Made by a program: the position numbers and the translations under genes. This document shows positions 48,773 through 60,900 of a DNA stretch of 64,000 nucleotides, piece after piece. Position 1 is the stretch's first letter. The number at the start of each line of letters is the position of its first letter. The stretch is from positions 434,001-498,000 of the forward strand of contig JASANG010002537.1 of assembly GCA_030248215.1 (NCBI GenBank). Direction: 5' to 3'. The notes under the pieces were generated by a model. That model ran no database searches, had not been told where the DNA came from, and was given only the letters and a program-made list of their open reading frames with translations. The DNA is from Enoplolaimus lenunculus (lineage: Eukaryota; Nematoda; Enoplea; Enoplida; Thoracostomopsidae).

Positions 48773-49905
48773 GAGACATTGTTGAACCACCGTGAAACGT
48801 AACCTGAAGTTTTTGAAATTTCGTTGCACTCTGTCCTGTGATGCATGCAATGGATAATTACACTTCGCATGAGTAATACTGCGATTGACGTATGCTTTAC
48901 ACAGAACAAAGTCATAAACCTTTCAGGCGTTTATCAATATTGCATGCACAATTGAACAGATAAACTTGTGACACCTTGAATTTTGACATCGCAAAGTTCA
49001 AACAATCAATTTTTTGTAGTAGGAATGATAAATAGGTTCCTTTGGCATGACATGGTCAAACAGCGAATGAACAGTCGCAGGGCCAGAGATATGCTAAAAA
49101 GTTTAAAATGATGTTGACATAGCACCACCCTTCGGCGATCGAACAAACTTCATATCGGCAATATATTTTGTGTAACAGAAGGTTAACTCAAACTAACCGC
49201 AACTTTTGCAATTAGGCACACAGTTGTCGCAGTACAGTTGTATTAGACTAACAATTTTAGTATTAAAATTTACGATTTCTTACTGCATACAGCTCTATAT
49301 ACAACATCACTTTATGCGTATTTCAATTTTAATATAAATATGCACTGTTAATTTTTTTCTGTTTCAGTAACAATTTATCCGCCAATATAAATGAAATATC
49401 TGATTAAACGATAATTTAAATCACAACAACACCATAATGGTTCAGTACTGATCAAAACAAAGCATTATAGCAATTTTGTAGTGATTTACCCGTCTTTCTT
49501 GTTTGGAATCTGCCCAATGCTTAAAATGTTAGCAGGGACTTCTAAAACGTGATACGTTAACATTTTGGAAACTTTGATGCACTAACTATTTTAATCGCCA
49601 TCGAATGCTATGGCACTGTTCATAACAAACCAATTTATATATTAATACCTACTACTTATTTGTGACTTTACCGTCAGCTACCGAATTCTAAGACGACAAA
49701 ACCGATTTCTACAATAAACGTTAACAAGAATGTTTGCTAATAACATTAACAGTTTATTTGGTTAATTTTGTTTCAATAAAACGGTAACACTAGCAATTGG
49801 TTTGGTACGAATCACTACCGCCCAATGCTTAATATTAAATAATTTTCTGTGAATTTGTGTCTTATCGTCCCGTCTGTCTGATCGTTAAAAGTTAACGGCT
49901 ACTTC

Positions 49906-49907
<2 letters not shown>

Positions 49908-49953
<46 letters not shown>
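49908..49953. repeat. (AAT)n microsatellite
   Basis: About 15 uninterrupted AAT units, roughly 270 bp upstream of the innexin ATG. Confidence 0.95.
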
Positions 49954-50218
49954 CATCTTAACAATAATTTCAACAATATTACGTTATTATTTTAGACATT
50001 TTGATAATTTTGTTTCACTAAAGCAATAGTATGCAACCCCAACAAACGCTTTGTTACTGATCACTGCAAACTTCTGTTTAGCGTTGAATAATTTTTCTGT
50101 GACTGACCTGTCTTTCGTTGTATTTATCTCGTGCAAAAACATTAATATATTCTCTTAGCGCTGACCTCATCAGTTTAATCTGTGCTCCAAGTTCAATTCG
50201 CTGCCAACTTAAACAAAA

Positions 50219-53079
50219 ATGCAATTCCTGCTCAGTTCAGCAATCCAAGCGCTTTCACTGCGTGCCGACGAAGATTTCGTTGATCGCCTTAATTCCTATT
50301 ACACCGTGTTGATTTTACTCGTTTGTACGTTCGTTTCGTCGGCGAAACAGTACATGGGCCGGCCGATACATTGCTGGATTCCGCCGCAGTTCACCAATTC
50401 TATGGAAGAATACATTGAATCGTACTGTTGGATTCAAAACACTTACTGGATGCCGTTACACGAAAATATTCCTGATGATATTCAAACACGTGAAAGTATG
50501 CAACTTGGCTATTATCAGTGGACACCGTTCATTTTGGCACTCGAAGCGTTGATGTTTTACGTACCAGCGGCGATTTGGCGTCTATTGAACTGGCAGAGCG
50601 GTAAGTGTACGCCAAATGCAGCGTAGGCCGGATATCACTTCGCAAGCGTGTAACCTCAATAACAATTTGACCACTAATATCTCGAAAGCTATTCTAAGCC
50701 TGTTATAAATGTTTTTTCTTGTATAAAGAAGTTTCTGGAGGGGATATATCGGATATGTTCCACCTGATACGTCCCTGGAGTACTCAAATTATTGTGGATC
50801 ATCGTTTACTAAAAGGAGGTAAATGCAAAGCTTTTTCAGAGTAATGATTTCATTGGTACACACAAGTTATGGTGAATTCTGTTAGGAATCGGATCAATAA
50901 ATCTGAAACGCGTTTTGAACTAAGCACTCACTTGCATAGTAAAGCGACGTATTAGCAAGCGCTACATTGCAAAAAATGGTGAGTCAAATTGACTTTCTTC
51001 GAAATACGCTCTTACTGGACTACATGAACTGAGTCAAATTCGACTGTGCCAGAGTTAAATTCGACTTACTGAGTCGCTGACTCTGGCGGAGTCGGATTTG
51101 ACTCAGTTTGTGTAGTCCGCAAAAACCTATTTCGGAAAGAATCAATATAAAAATAACGATGCGTTGCTGCACGACCGATTCAATTTAGATTTCCTTCTGA
51201 AAGACTGGTTTGAATCGCGAAAATGATTAAAATAGCGTTTTATTTCTTAACCGATTTCTTACTGCGTGTAGGAAATTTCGTTTTTGTTAAAACTGTGAGG
51301 TCAATAACACACACGTAATTGTGTGCGGATTCTGCATTTAGAAAGAAATTAAACCTCTAGGCTCAAACAGCTAATTGTTTACTCATGAATGAGCAGGACC
51401 GTTATGTAGCTCACTTTGCTAGCTGGGCTAAAAAATTTTCAGGAGGAACATATACAGGGTTTTCACCTACTCACAAGCAAGGTTGAAAATTTCGTAGAGG
51501 GTATTTTTTCCTGGCTCCCTCTGGCTACAATCCCGTGAACGTGGAAAAAAGTGAAGCTAGTTGAGGAAATGGTAGCAATCTAAATATTGGCTATTAGACC
51601 CGTCAGAATTTCGTTCACTAGATGTTGTCACTTGAAATTAATAATGAATACAGTCGCCGCTGTGGACAATTTTCGCAAACTACGCACTGGTGGCAGGGTG
51701 AAAACAAAAACTAAAAATGTCGGAAACCGAAAACGATGATATCAGAAATGGAAAACGGATATTTAAGTATAACAGCCTAGATGACGTTTTATATCGAGCC
51801 AATACAATTGGATAGGCAAATATTGACCTGATTTTACAAAATATTAAAGAAAACGTGGTGTTTACCATTAAGGGTCTCTACTACAAGTAAAGAGGTGCGC
51901 GCCGCTCAACAGAGAACTCTGCGGCTCGGGCACTTGCGTAGCCTCAAGCACACAAAGGCTACTCTAGTAGTTTAAAGCAGTAGCGCAATGAGTGCATTGT
52001 TAATTCACGGAATTTCCATTGAATAAGCTTTAGCTTTACAGTAGTGATTTCGCTTAGGCTGAGGCTTAAGCCCAGGCTTAGTTTAATTGGTTTGTTCTTG
52101 CGCTGAGGCTTAAGATTCGATTTAGTATATGTTTATACTACTTTTACGCGCCTTAAAGTAAACACTTGCCAAACAGTCTGCCCACATTTCAGGTGTCAAC
52201 ATCCAATGCATTGTAAACATGGCCCGTGACACTCAGGGACTTGATTTTATGCATCGTCAACGTGCAATTGAAGGCATTGTTTGTACGTTAGAAGATGTGA
52301 TTTCACTTCAAAATTCACTGCGAACAATTAATATTAAATATTGCCGTTTTTGCCCACCTCGTCAACTCAGAGGCCGTTATATGTCGTGTATTTATCTCGC
52401 TGTCAAATTAGCGTACGCTCTAAACGCTGTCGGACAATTTTTCTTACTAAATACATTTCTAAAAGGTGAAAGTTATACGCTGTACGGGATCGAAGTGTTA
52501 GTTGACTTATTTCGCGGTCGGCTATGGCGTGAATCTGGTCATTTTCCTCGTGTAACCTTGTGCGATTTCGAGGTAAAATATTTAGGCAATTTAAACCGAT
52601 ACACGGTCCAGTGTGCGTTAATCGCAAATTTATTCAACGAAAAAATATTCGCTTTTCTTTGGTGTTGGTTTTTTGCAATCGGTGCAGTGTCAGTGGCGAG
52701 TTTTGCGTTTTGGTCCGGCAATTTGGTGTTCGCTCATCAACGAGTTGGATTTGTGACGAAATATTTGCATATTATTGCTGAAAAGGATGATACTGCAGCG
52801 CGAAGCGGTGCAGTGACAAGCTATCATCATCAGGTGCCAATATTTTTGCACGATTCGTTTGTTAATCACTTTTTACGCTGGGACGGCGTGTTCATACTGC
52901 GTATGATTGCATCGCATGCCGGTGATGTTATGGCTATGGAAGTAACGCGACAAATGCTGCTGCATTATCGAGATCAAGAAGTGTCACATAACGCACAAGC
53001 ACGCAGCAATATTGGAACATCAGCTGCCGAGTTATCGCCAGAGTTGAACGTTAAAGCGTTACAGTATTTGGAACCATAA
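50219..53079 (+). CDS. innexin (invertebrate gap-junction protein)
   Basis: Coding exons 50219-50600 and 52193-53079 join in phase (1269 nt, 422 aa, a usual innexin length). AAAAATG gives a good start context. Exon 1 has TM1 (YYTVLILLVCTFVSSAKQYMG), extracellular loop 1 with two Cys (HCWIPPQF ... ESYCW) and the innexin signature YYQWTPF at TM2. Exon 2 begins VNIQCIVNMARD, then TM3 (YALNAVGQFFLLNTFL), loop 2 with two Cys (VTLCDF ... YTVQCAL), TM4 (IFAFLWCWFFAIGAVSVASF) and a cytoplasmic C-tail with HDSFVNHFLRWDGVFILRMI. Six subunits form a hemichannel; docked pairs pass ions and small molecules between cells. Which nematode innexin it is closest to cannot be judged here. The single intron (1.6 kb) holds C-, I- and A-type repeats. 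Confidence 0.96.
50965..51150. mobile_element. C-type palindromic MITE
   Basis: CATTGCAAAAAATGGTGAGTC start, central ACTGAGTCGCTGACTCTGGC. The right end is truncated (no terminal TTTTTTGCAGTG). In the innexin intron. Confidence 0.7.
51395..51540. mobile_element. I-type repeat
   Basis: TTGCTAGCTGGGCTAAAAAATTTTCAGG and CTCACAAGCAAGGTTGAAAATT blocks. In the innexin intron. Confidence 0.5.
52000..52172. mobile_element. A-type MITE relic just before innexin exon 2
   Basis: CTTAGGCTGAGGCTTAAGC, then GTTTATACTACTTTTACG and a CTTAAAGTAAACACTTGCC end. It stops about 20 bp before the exon 2 acceptor (52192). Confidence 0.6.
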
Positions 53080-53084
53080 ACAGC

Positions 53085-53590
53085 AAATTATACAGTTGTA
53101 TCGTACGTTCCCTAAAATCTAACAAATCTAACCTTAAACCTAAATCTAAGCGAAAATGTAAGCCTAAGCCTAATCTAAAGTACAAACTTAAAGGACGCAG
53201 CCAACAGTAAGCCTGGAAAAGAAAGAAGGCCAAGAGCACACGTCTGCGTTTGGACGTTTTTAGGGTTGGGTATTTCTATCTATAGAGGGCTAAAAGGCAT
53301 GTCTTTGGCGACATGGATGTGACCAGTTTCTCGTAGTCATTCTCTGTGAAAGCTTATCCAAGCTAGCGAAGGGTTATATCAAAATCAAATGCAACCGTTT
53401 TTGGGCTGATGTTATTTATAGGGGCCGGTAATCTAAGACACAGGGAGTCAGAGGTGACTTTGAAACTGTGAGATTTGGGTTTAGGCTTATGTTTATGTCT
53501 AGGTTTACGCTCATGTGTATGCGTAAGTTTAGGTTATCCTTAAACTTTGTCTTAGCGATCAGACCCTTATAAGTAACATGGAAGTAACAT
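53085..53590. repeat. two decayed A-type relics in the innexin 3' flank
   Basis: 53085-53260 has ACCTTAAACCTAAATCTAAGC and GTAAGCCTAAGCC. 53418-53590 has GGGTTTAGGCTTATG and AGGTTTACGC. Ends are poorly kept. From 53600 to 54119 I see only AT-rich sequence with TAACCCTACC motifs. Confidence 0.45.
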
Positions 53591-54119
53591 AGGTTATCGT
53601 TTGTATATTTTGCAAATATTCTGTTCCGTGTGTGCATTAAAACTAAGCGTGCCTAAAAGAAATATCTCTATAATCATGGTGGAAGTCTGCAACAAATTAA
53701 ATTACTATGGAACAGTACAACTGGACGCGAACTTTTGACGATTATGAAAGCGATAGTGCATCGTTCACAAGAAAAAATTTCATTTTGCCACCGAAAGCAC
53801 TAAAAGGTGCGGTTAACGTGGGCAATTTTGAAAATTGTCATACGTTAACCCTACCCTAACGTAAACTTGCGGCAATCCTACTCATCTACGTGTAACAGAG
53901 CATTTTGTAACACGCGTTGAGGTAGGGTAAACGCAATTTTTACGTTATGGTAGGATTCACGCATGACAAGTTTTGAAATTTAACACGTGGTAACCCTACA
54001 TTAGTGTTTGCGGTGGCAAATTTTTATTGTGAACGATGCATAACTATTAACAGTGTGCTCGAGGACTTTCCACATGCCCTCAATAACCTACGTTGAACAA
54101 TTTTAGCTCTATTAACACC

Positions 54120-54340
54120 GGCCCGTATTCTCAAATGTGTGTAGCACTCGTCGCCAGTTGGTGATAGGTTCTGTAACTTTGGAACCAACGAACGGTGAGG
54201 TTCGAAATTCAGCACATTGTTTGCGTTTGATTTATACTACTCTTGTACCAGTTAAGATAACTGCAGTTGCAGATGTTCGTCAGTTTGAAAACGTATCGCT
54301 GACTGATGATAGGTGCTATACGCATTTGAGAATATGGACC
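54120..54340. mobile_element. B-type palindromic MITE
   Basis: GGCCCGTATTCTCAAATGTG start, GTCGCCAGTTGGTGATAGGT, and right end GATGATAGGTGCTATACGCA then TTTGAGAATATGG. Between the innexin and Neto 3' ends. Confidence 0.75.
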
Positions 54341-54839
54341 TAGGTTTTGAAACAAGGTGCCTAGAAATTTTTAAAGTTTAAACTTAAATGAAACTTTGCT
54401 CATGCTCAATGTATAAACTACCACAATTACAATCATTCATATGTTCCAATGACTTTGTACTGAGCTAAGTGTGATTGAGAAAGATTGACGTTAAAATGAA
54501 AACTTGCTAACAGTACAAAAATACATATATACTTTAAAATATTATATATCCATTGTATCAAAACATACATATATACAACATTGCTAATAAATTACGTTTG
54601 CCAGCCAAAACTGGCAGAAACGGTAAAACCAGAGGTCTGCCTCCACATCCGGGAGCAAATCAACCTCCGGCTCCGGTATAACGTTTGTCGGAGATCCCGG
54701 CAATTTCCGTTGCAAAATTTTCCTTAGCTTTACAAGAATTCTATTGTTCAGCGAATTTGGTGTTAATTTCGGCACAATTTCAATAGAAATTTGTGGGGTT
54801 TAGGGGAACGTGTTTCAATAGCATTCTATTTTCGCCACT

Positions 54840-54845
54840 TTTATT
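54840..54845 (-). promoter_or_regulatory. probable polyadenylation signal of the Neto-like gene
   Basis: AATAAA on the minus strand, about 60 bp downstream of the TAA stop that ends at 54908; correctly placed for this gene. Confidence 0.6.
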
Positions 54846-54907
54846 CATTAATTTCCTTGGCTTTTTGTATATTTTTAGGTTGAACCATCAATCACGTAAC
54901 GGAAAGT

Positions 54908-57900
54908 TTATACAGCAAGTTCACACCAGCTATCTGACTCTACGCTGCCGTCCCAACTTGCATCTCCGTCTTTGTTCTTTTTATCTTTATCATTTTTGCA
55001 AAGTTCGTAATTTCTTGTCCACAAATTCCCGTTTTGCGCATTGCTGTCTACCGTTTTCAGTGCGTCACCAGTAAGATGGTCTATCTTGGTATCATTTTTA
55101 TTCCTTTGTTGACTAGCTAAGTAATTGTTCGTTGTTTCGGTAAAACATCTAGCAATGGGTTGTTGTTGGTCAGTTGTTTTATCTTCGATTAACGCTACCG
55201 AAATTGTGCTCGGAGAATCAACACGATTTAGACCATCAATGCTCAGGCGAAGGGAAGAACTTGCTGATATTTGATCATCTGCAGTTGAAGCCGATAACTT
55301 TTGAGCAGAGTTATGCCAGTCGCTAAGCTCTGACGCTGAGCTCGAACCAGATAAGCTGAGGACGCTGTCACTCGGATGGGAGCTACCTTGTATTGAATGA
55401 CTTGGACAGAATTGAGATAATTCAGGTTTGCGTAGAGCGTTATAATTTGTTCCGGCAAACTTTACCGTTCCGGCAGCTGTAGAAGTTGTTTTCTTCATTA
55501 TACCACTTTTCGCCGTTAGCTCTGTTGTTTTCATTGGCTTTGCATTTGCAAAATTGTCGATTTGTGTGTCTTCGAATTGCTTATCTTGGTTATTGAGAAC
55601 TTTATTCGTCGCGTCGGAATTTGATATGACACCACTGATTTTTATTTCGTGGGGTTTGGCAAAACCGCACTGGTTATTAGGTTGTGATATACCTGTTTGT
55701 GAGCTGTAGGATGCTTTCTTTGGTTTCGATGTTAATTTACTTGCTGGATAATATTGATTTTGACTGAAGTCGCTGGTGTGAGGAGATAGGGGCTTTATGG
55801 TCCTAAAATTATCAATATATGAAGATTCAATTACTCAAATTAACCCCGCACATACTCATGTGTGTTTGTGTTTTGCGCCAATTAACAGCAGGGTTTTTAT
55901 AGTTTCCCGCACAGAGTACATATACAACGAGAAGCTAATTGCAAATTGTGTACGTCCATGCGAATTAAGCTGTTGTAAACGCTTTAGAGCTTAAATGGTA
56001 AAGTCTAGAATCCGATCATCACTTCTACGAATAAAAGTATCAAAAAAACTAACTTACGCATACTCAGAAGCGCTAGTTGCCGTAGTTGTACCAGCGTCCG
56101 AAGAATTGGTACCGAACGAAACGCGTTTTCTCACCGGTTCCCGAAAATACTGGTCTGGTGCAGAAAGTTTCGCTGCGAGCGATGATTTTGGTTTTCCAGC
56201 GTGATTAGTTTTTTCCGCGGAATTTTGGTAGCTAGCTTTTGGTTTATAAGGATTGTCGTCTTTAGGTAGTGATTGGGTAACTTTGAGTCTTGGTTTAGGA
56301 ACTGGTTCGTTACGCTGACAACCAAGTGGCGATTGGGGTGCTTGAGAAATGTGAGGGTTGTGGTTGACTTCAACGTAGATTGCAATATCGTCGGTTATTG
56401 ATGGTTTGCGATTGCAAGTGCTATTTTGAGTTGAGTTGCTCAAATTGACCCCTTCATTTTGAGAATTCTTTTGTACAGAACCATTGGCGTGATGATGGGG
56501 GGTGGTAGGGTAAGAAATATAAGCTTTGTCGTTGTGTTGTTGGGTGGATTTAGTTTGTTGTCGTTGTTGTGCTTGTTTTTGAGCCAAGAACGCGTTTAAA
56601 CTATCGCTTGAAAGGAGTCGTAGAAGTTGTTTGTCTGGAGACTTAATGTGACCGTTTTCTGTAGTACGGTTAGGCGATCCTTGAAGAGATATGTTCTTGA
56701 GTTGAGGAACCTGTGCGTATTGAACTTGATCTGTGTTAATCAATAGCTTCTCAGATGATTTTGATACCGTAAGCTTGCTTCTGTTGTCTAAAATGAAACT
56801 TCAACTGCTCGTAAATAATGTATCAGTCACACTCTGTTGCGTGTTATCTAGCACATCACAGCTCGCCTCTAACATAATGTAGCTTAATTTTATTCAGTGT
56901 AGTACTTCGTTTGAATCGGAATGAGTTTCGTTTTGAATGAAAACTTTTTTTGCTCTTTGACAACTTTTACAGTGCAGCAAACAGCCATTAAGGTACCACA
57001 TTGGCGTTCCAGCGCCGTTTGGCCTGCGAAAACCACGCATCAATCGTAAATATATAAATATACTTGGTATCTACATGCTTATAGGCAGGAAAAGCCAAAA
57101 ATATAAGACGAACCTATATTGCAAGTGACTTACAAAAGCGGCGAAAACTTTCATGTTGGTGAAATTATTTTTTGAGGGATCAAACTTGTTTTCCTAGGCT
57201 TCATTGTAACTGCGGGAAAACGTCTCTGCCTTTTACCGGTGTCAAATCCGCGATTGTTGACGGCGATTCTTCTTGACAATTCAGCACTTCGGCGAGCACG
57301 TCTTTCACGAATACTTCCGGCAACTCGTCGAATTGAGCGTCGACCAACGTCCACTGTAACTTCGTACGCTTTTTGAAATCGAGGGCACAAGTTAAGCACC
57401 AATGTGACGGTAATTATTGTACCAATGATTAGCCCGATTCCAATGAGAATGACCAGATACGGACCGGACACGAATTTAAATTTAGGAGCCGGGGCTGAAA
57501 ACAGAAAGTCGATTTTTTTCAACACATAAAATAAAGTGGCGATTAAACGTGACTATTTTAAATTCAGGTTAAGATATTAGTGAGGACTATTGCACAGTTT
57601 CCGCCTCCCACAAGTTGAAGATTATTTTTAGGTTTACAATTAGAGTTAGGTTTACGATTCCGAAAATGCTTAAGCTTTACGCTCAGGTTTAGAATTAGGG
57701 TTAGGTTTAGGTTTCAGAAAAATACTTACCAAATCCTAAGCGTATACTTTTGCTTAAAGCTTTTACCCAAGCCTAAGCCTAAGCTTGAACTTAAAATCTG
57801 AATGGAAAGTGTACGTACATAAGCTGTTTGTTAGTATAGGAGTTTTGAGTGGTGTTTAGAATAACGTTTAATTAAGTCCAACTAAGTGGCACTGCACCGT

Positions 57901-60900
57901 AGTTCAATAGCTCAGGCCCTGGATTGCGAAATCCGCACATGAGAACCGCTACGCTATACGATATAAACTTTGTCCATGCTACATCTTATTTAAATTAAAA
58001 AGTAGAATTAAATTACGTTCAACACAATCTTCTTCGTCATCCTTAAAGATACAATCCGGACGTCCGTCGCATACTAAATTGTGTGGAATACACGTTTCGT
58101 CGCGGCAACTGTAATATTTAGCATTTGATTTGCTGCAATCAGGATTTCTTGAACCTTAAAATATATAATTTGTAATGTGGAAACTGTTTACGTGGGAACG
58201 TATTTAAGCTTCAGGTATCAGGATTTGAACGGATTAGTATGTAAATACCGGAAACAGAAACGGATAGTGATCAAAATGAAACAGAACTAGAATATTTATG
58301 TATATAGTAAAACGTTAGAATGTGTTTTATTTTTCTGTCAATACAATTGAGGAGCTATGGAAATATTCGTTCGGTTTTGCCAAAGTTTACACAAGTAATA
58401 TCGGTTGTACTTTATAATTTTACAATTGGAAATGATGAAAATTCATAGATTCACCGCAGAGAAATTCTATTCAGAACGATGTCATTTGTACAATGCTATT
58501 GTGTTTAGATGCTGATGATAAATATTTACAGCATTGTTTTGTCCGCTATCACGACAATTCGTCGACCGATAACTTGTAATCCGAAATTTCATTGACTCGA
58601 CAATTCGTCGCTCATCGTTATGCGAAGACTTAAGCTTAGGCTACAATGACGCTTGATATTAAGCTTAGATTTATTAATAGGCTAACGATACTGTTGGGCG
58701 ACAAGTTGTCGAGCGGCGAATTGTCGTAGATTCTTTTTGTTCTGTAAATTCGTCAACCACGGTCAAACAAACGCGTCCTATGTCGGTGTTATTAGAAGTG
58801 AAGGAGATTACTCTCCTGTTCTATCGCCTTTACCGAGAAACAACTGAATTTCAATTTTCAATATAGAATTGGCAAACAAGAATGCGGTATATAGGGAACT
58901 GCGCCCCCAATTCCGGTTTCGATCCACCCCGCGGTCAGTGTTCCATGCTTACCTGAAGTAAACACCGAATAAGCAAGCTTAATTGAAGTTTTGTACGCAA
59001 ACGAACGCTGAATAAATATTCTAACGATTGCAATGGATGACGGAATAATCAAATTAGTCGCAGTCATACCGCAGTACTGCGTTATGCGTCGACTTCCCGC
59101 AGTATTGGTATGGTAGACAGCGAGAAAGTTGTGACTACAGTCGTTTGGTGACCCAAGATTAAATTCTTCGAAGAATAGGCGAATCTAAAATTGGAGTTAA
59201 ACTACGGTCAGATAGAGTTCATCCGGCGCCTGCAGCCAGAAAAGCACCAGAGCAGCTCAGCCTTCCAGTTAAAGTCTTGGTCCGATAAATCCGTCTTGCC
59301 TACCCCGTTCTTAAACTTGTTTGGCCTCCTAAGTTGTTGAGCTGGTTACGAACCTGAGCTTTATAAAACAGGACTTATTTGCACCTGCCATGCACGGGTG
59401 AAACAAATTTGGACGCTATACATAACTAACATGTTCGGCGACCTCTACATGGTGGGAAAATTATGTACTAACATGTTCGGCGACCTCTATATGGTGGGAA
59501 AATTATGTACTAACATGTTCGGCGACTTCTACATGGTGGGAAAATTATGTACTAACATGTTCGGCGAAATATGTACAAAAATTTCAAAATCCGACAACTT
59601 TTGGGCAAACGCGGGCTAGGGGGAAATAACCGAAAAGACCCGTCATAAGAGTAGTATAGGCTTATTCCTAAGCTTAAACTTGAACTAAGCGCACGGATAA
59701 GTGTAACTAAGTCTAAAACCAAGCACGAAAATATTCTAAAGTTTAAGTTTATACTATTGTAGTCACACGGAAAAAACGTTCCGCCCCTGATCAATACATA
59801 TGCAAAATAAAACTTGTTTCACGCCGCTAACATTTACGAATCTGGCATTACATTTTGGCTATACCTGAAATCCTTTACGTTGAGTTTCGATTTTCCATAA
59901 GCAATCAAAGTTAGAATTTGAGCTGTTATCAATCAAATTCCACAGATGCGTTCCAATGGAAGTGCTGATTAAACCGCTGTCGTCATTTTCAGTGACATTG
60001 CACGCTAAAATTATCCACACAGTACAAGAATGCAAATGATTTTGTAGCTTATGAATAGTACCAATTCAAATGGGACTAAAACTAAAAGTCCTGGTATTAC
60101 AAACGGATGAGCATCAGATATTTTTCGTAACAAATGTTCTGCAATTTTACCCAAAGTTCAACAAAATGTTTTATGCTCGGGCGAAATGTAGCTTTTTAAA
60201 ACGGCCTAAAGGCCGTCTGTTTTAATGAAATTAAATTTTAGGGGTCACAAGCCGTATTCCCAAACATGAGTAGGACCTATCGCCAGTTGGTGATAAGCCC
60301 TGTAACTTTGGAACCAGCGCATGGTGAGCTTCAAAATTCAGCCACACTGTTCGCGTTTGATTTGACCTACTTTTGTACCAATTTTAAGATCTGCAACTGC
60401 AGATATTCGTCAGTTTGAAAACCAATCGCTCATTGATGATAGGTGCTATACGCATTTGAGAATATGAGCCCAGATTTTAATACAATCTGTTTTCCTTGAA
60501 TGTTTGCTCTGGTGACAGTTTGTTTTTGGCTTCGCTATCTTCAACAATAATTTGTTGCAGAAGTTTAGGGAAAAAATGCAGCACATGTTTTTGGTCCAAG
60601 AAAGTAGGCTCCCAAACCCAAATCGGTTACTTACATTGTGCCGTATACGGAGACACTGATTGCTTTGTGGTATCTAAAGTTAATTTAAAAAATCAGTAAG
60701 GATAAACGAATCATGGAATAGAAAACTTCGAAATATCGCAATATGTTTCTATTTAGTCTACCTTCATTCTGTGCGTTTACTATCTAGCGATACGTGCTAC
60801 ACAGTTGAAAATACGTATCGGGGTATATCAAGAAAGGATGGGATACTTCCAAAACGGGACCATCCAGAAGTAACGTGTTTGATGCAATTTGAAGCTATTC

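Larger units (their letters stand above)
37309..50218. other. repeat-dominated interval between SLC23 and the innexin
   Basis: About 13 kb. I find two minus-strand exon candidates (41102-41185 and 46558-46697) and many MITEs listed separately. The stretches 43120-44030 and 48780-49900 show no recognisable feature. Confidence 0.55.

Noticed and set aside
59398-59619. Open frame with NMFGDLYMVGKLCT repeats
   Set aside because: A 42-bp tandem repeat inside a Neto intron on the other strand; periodicity explains the frame.
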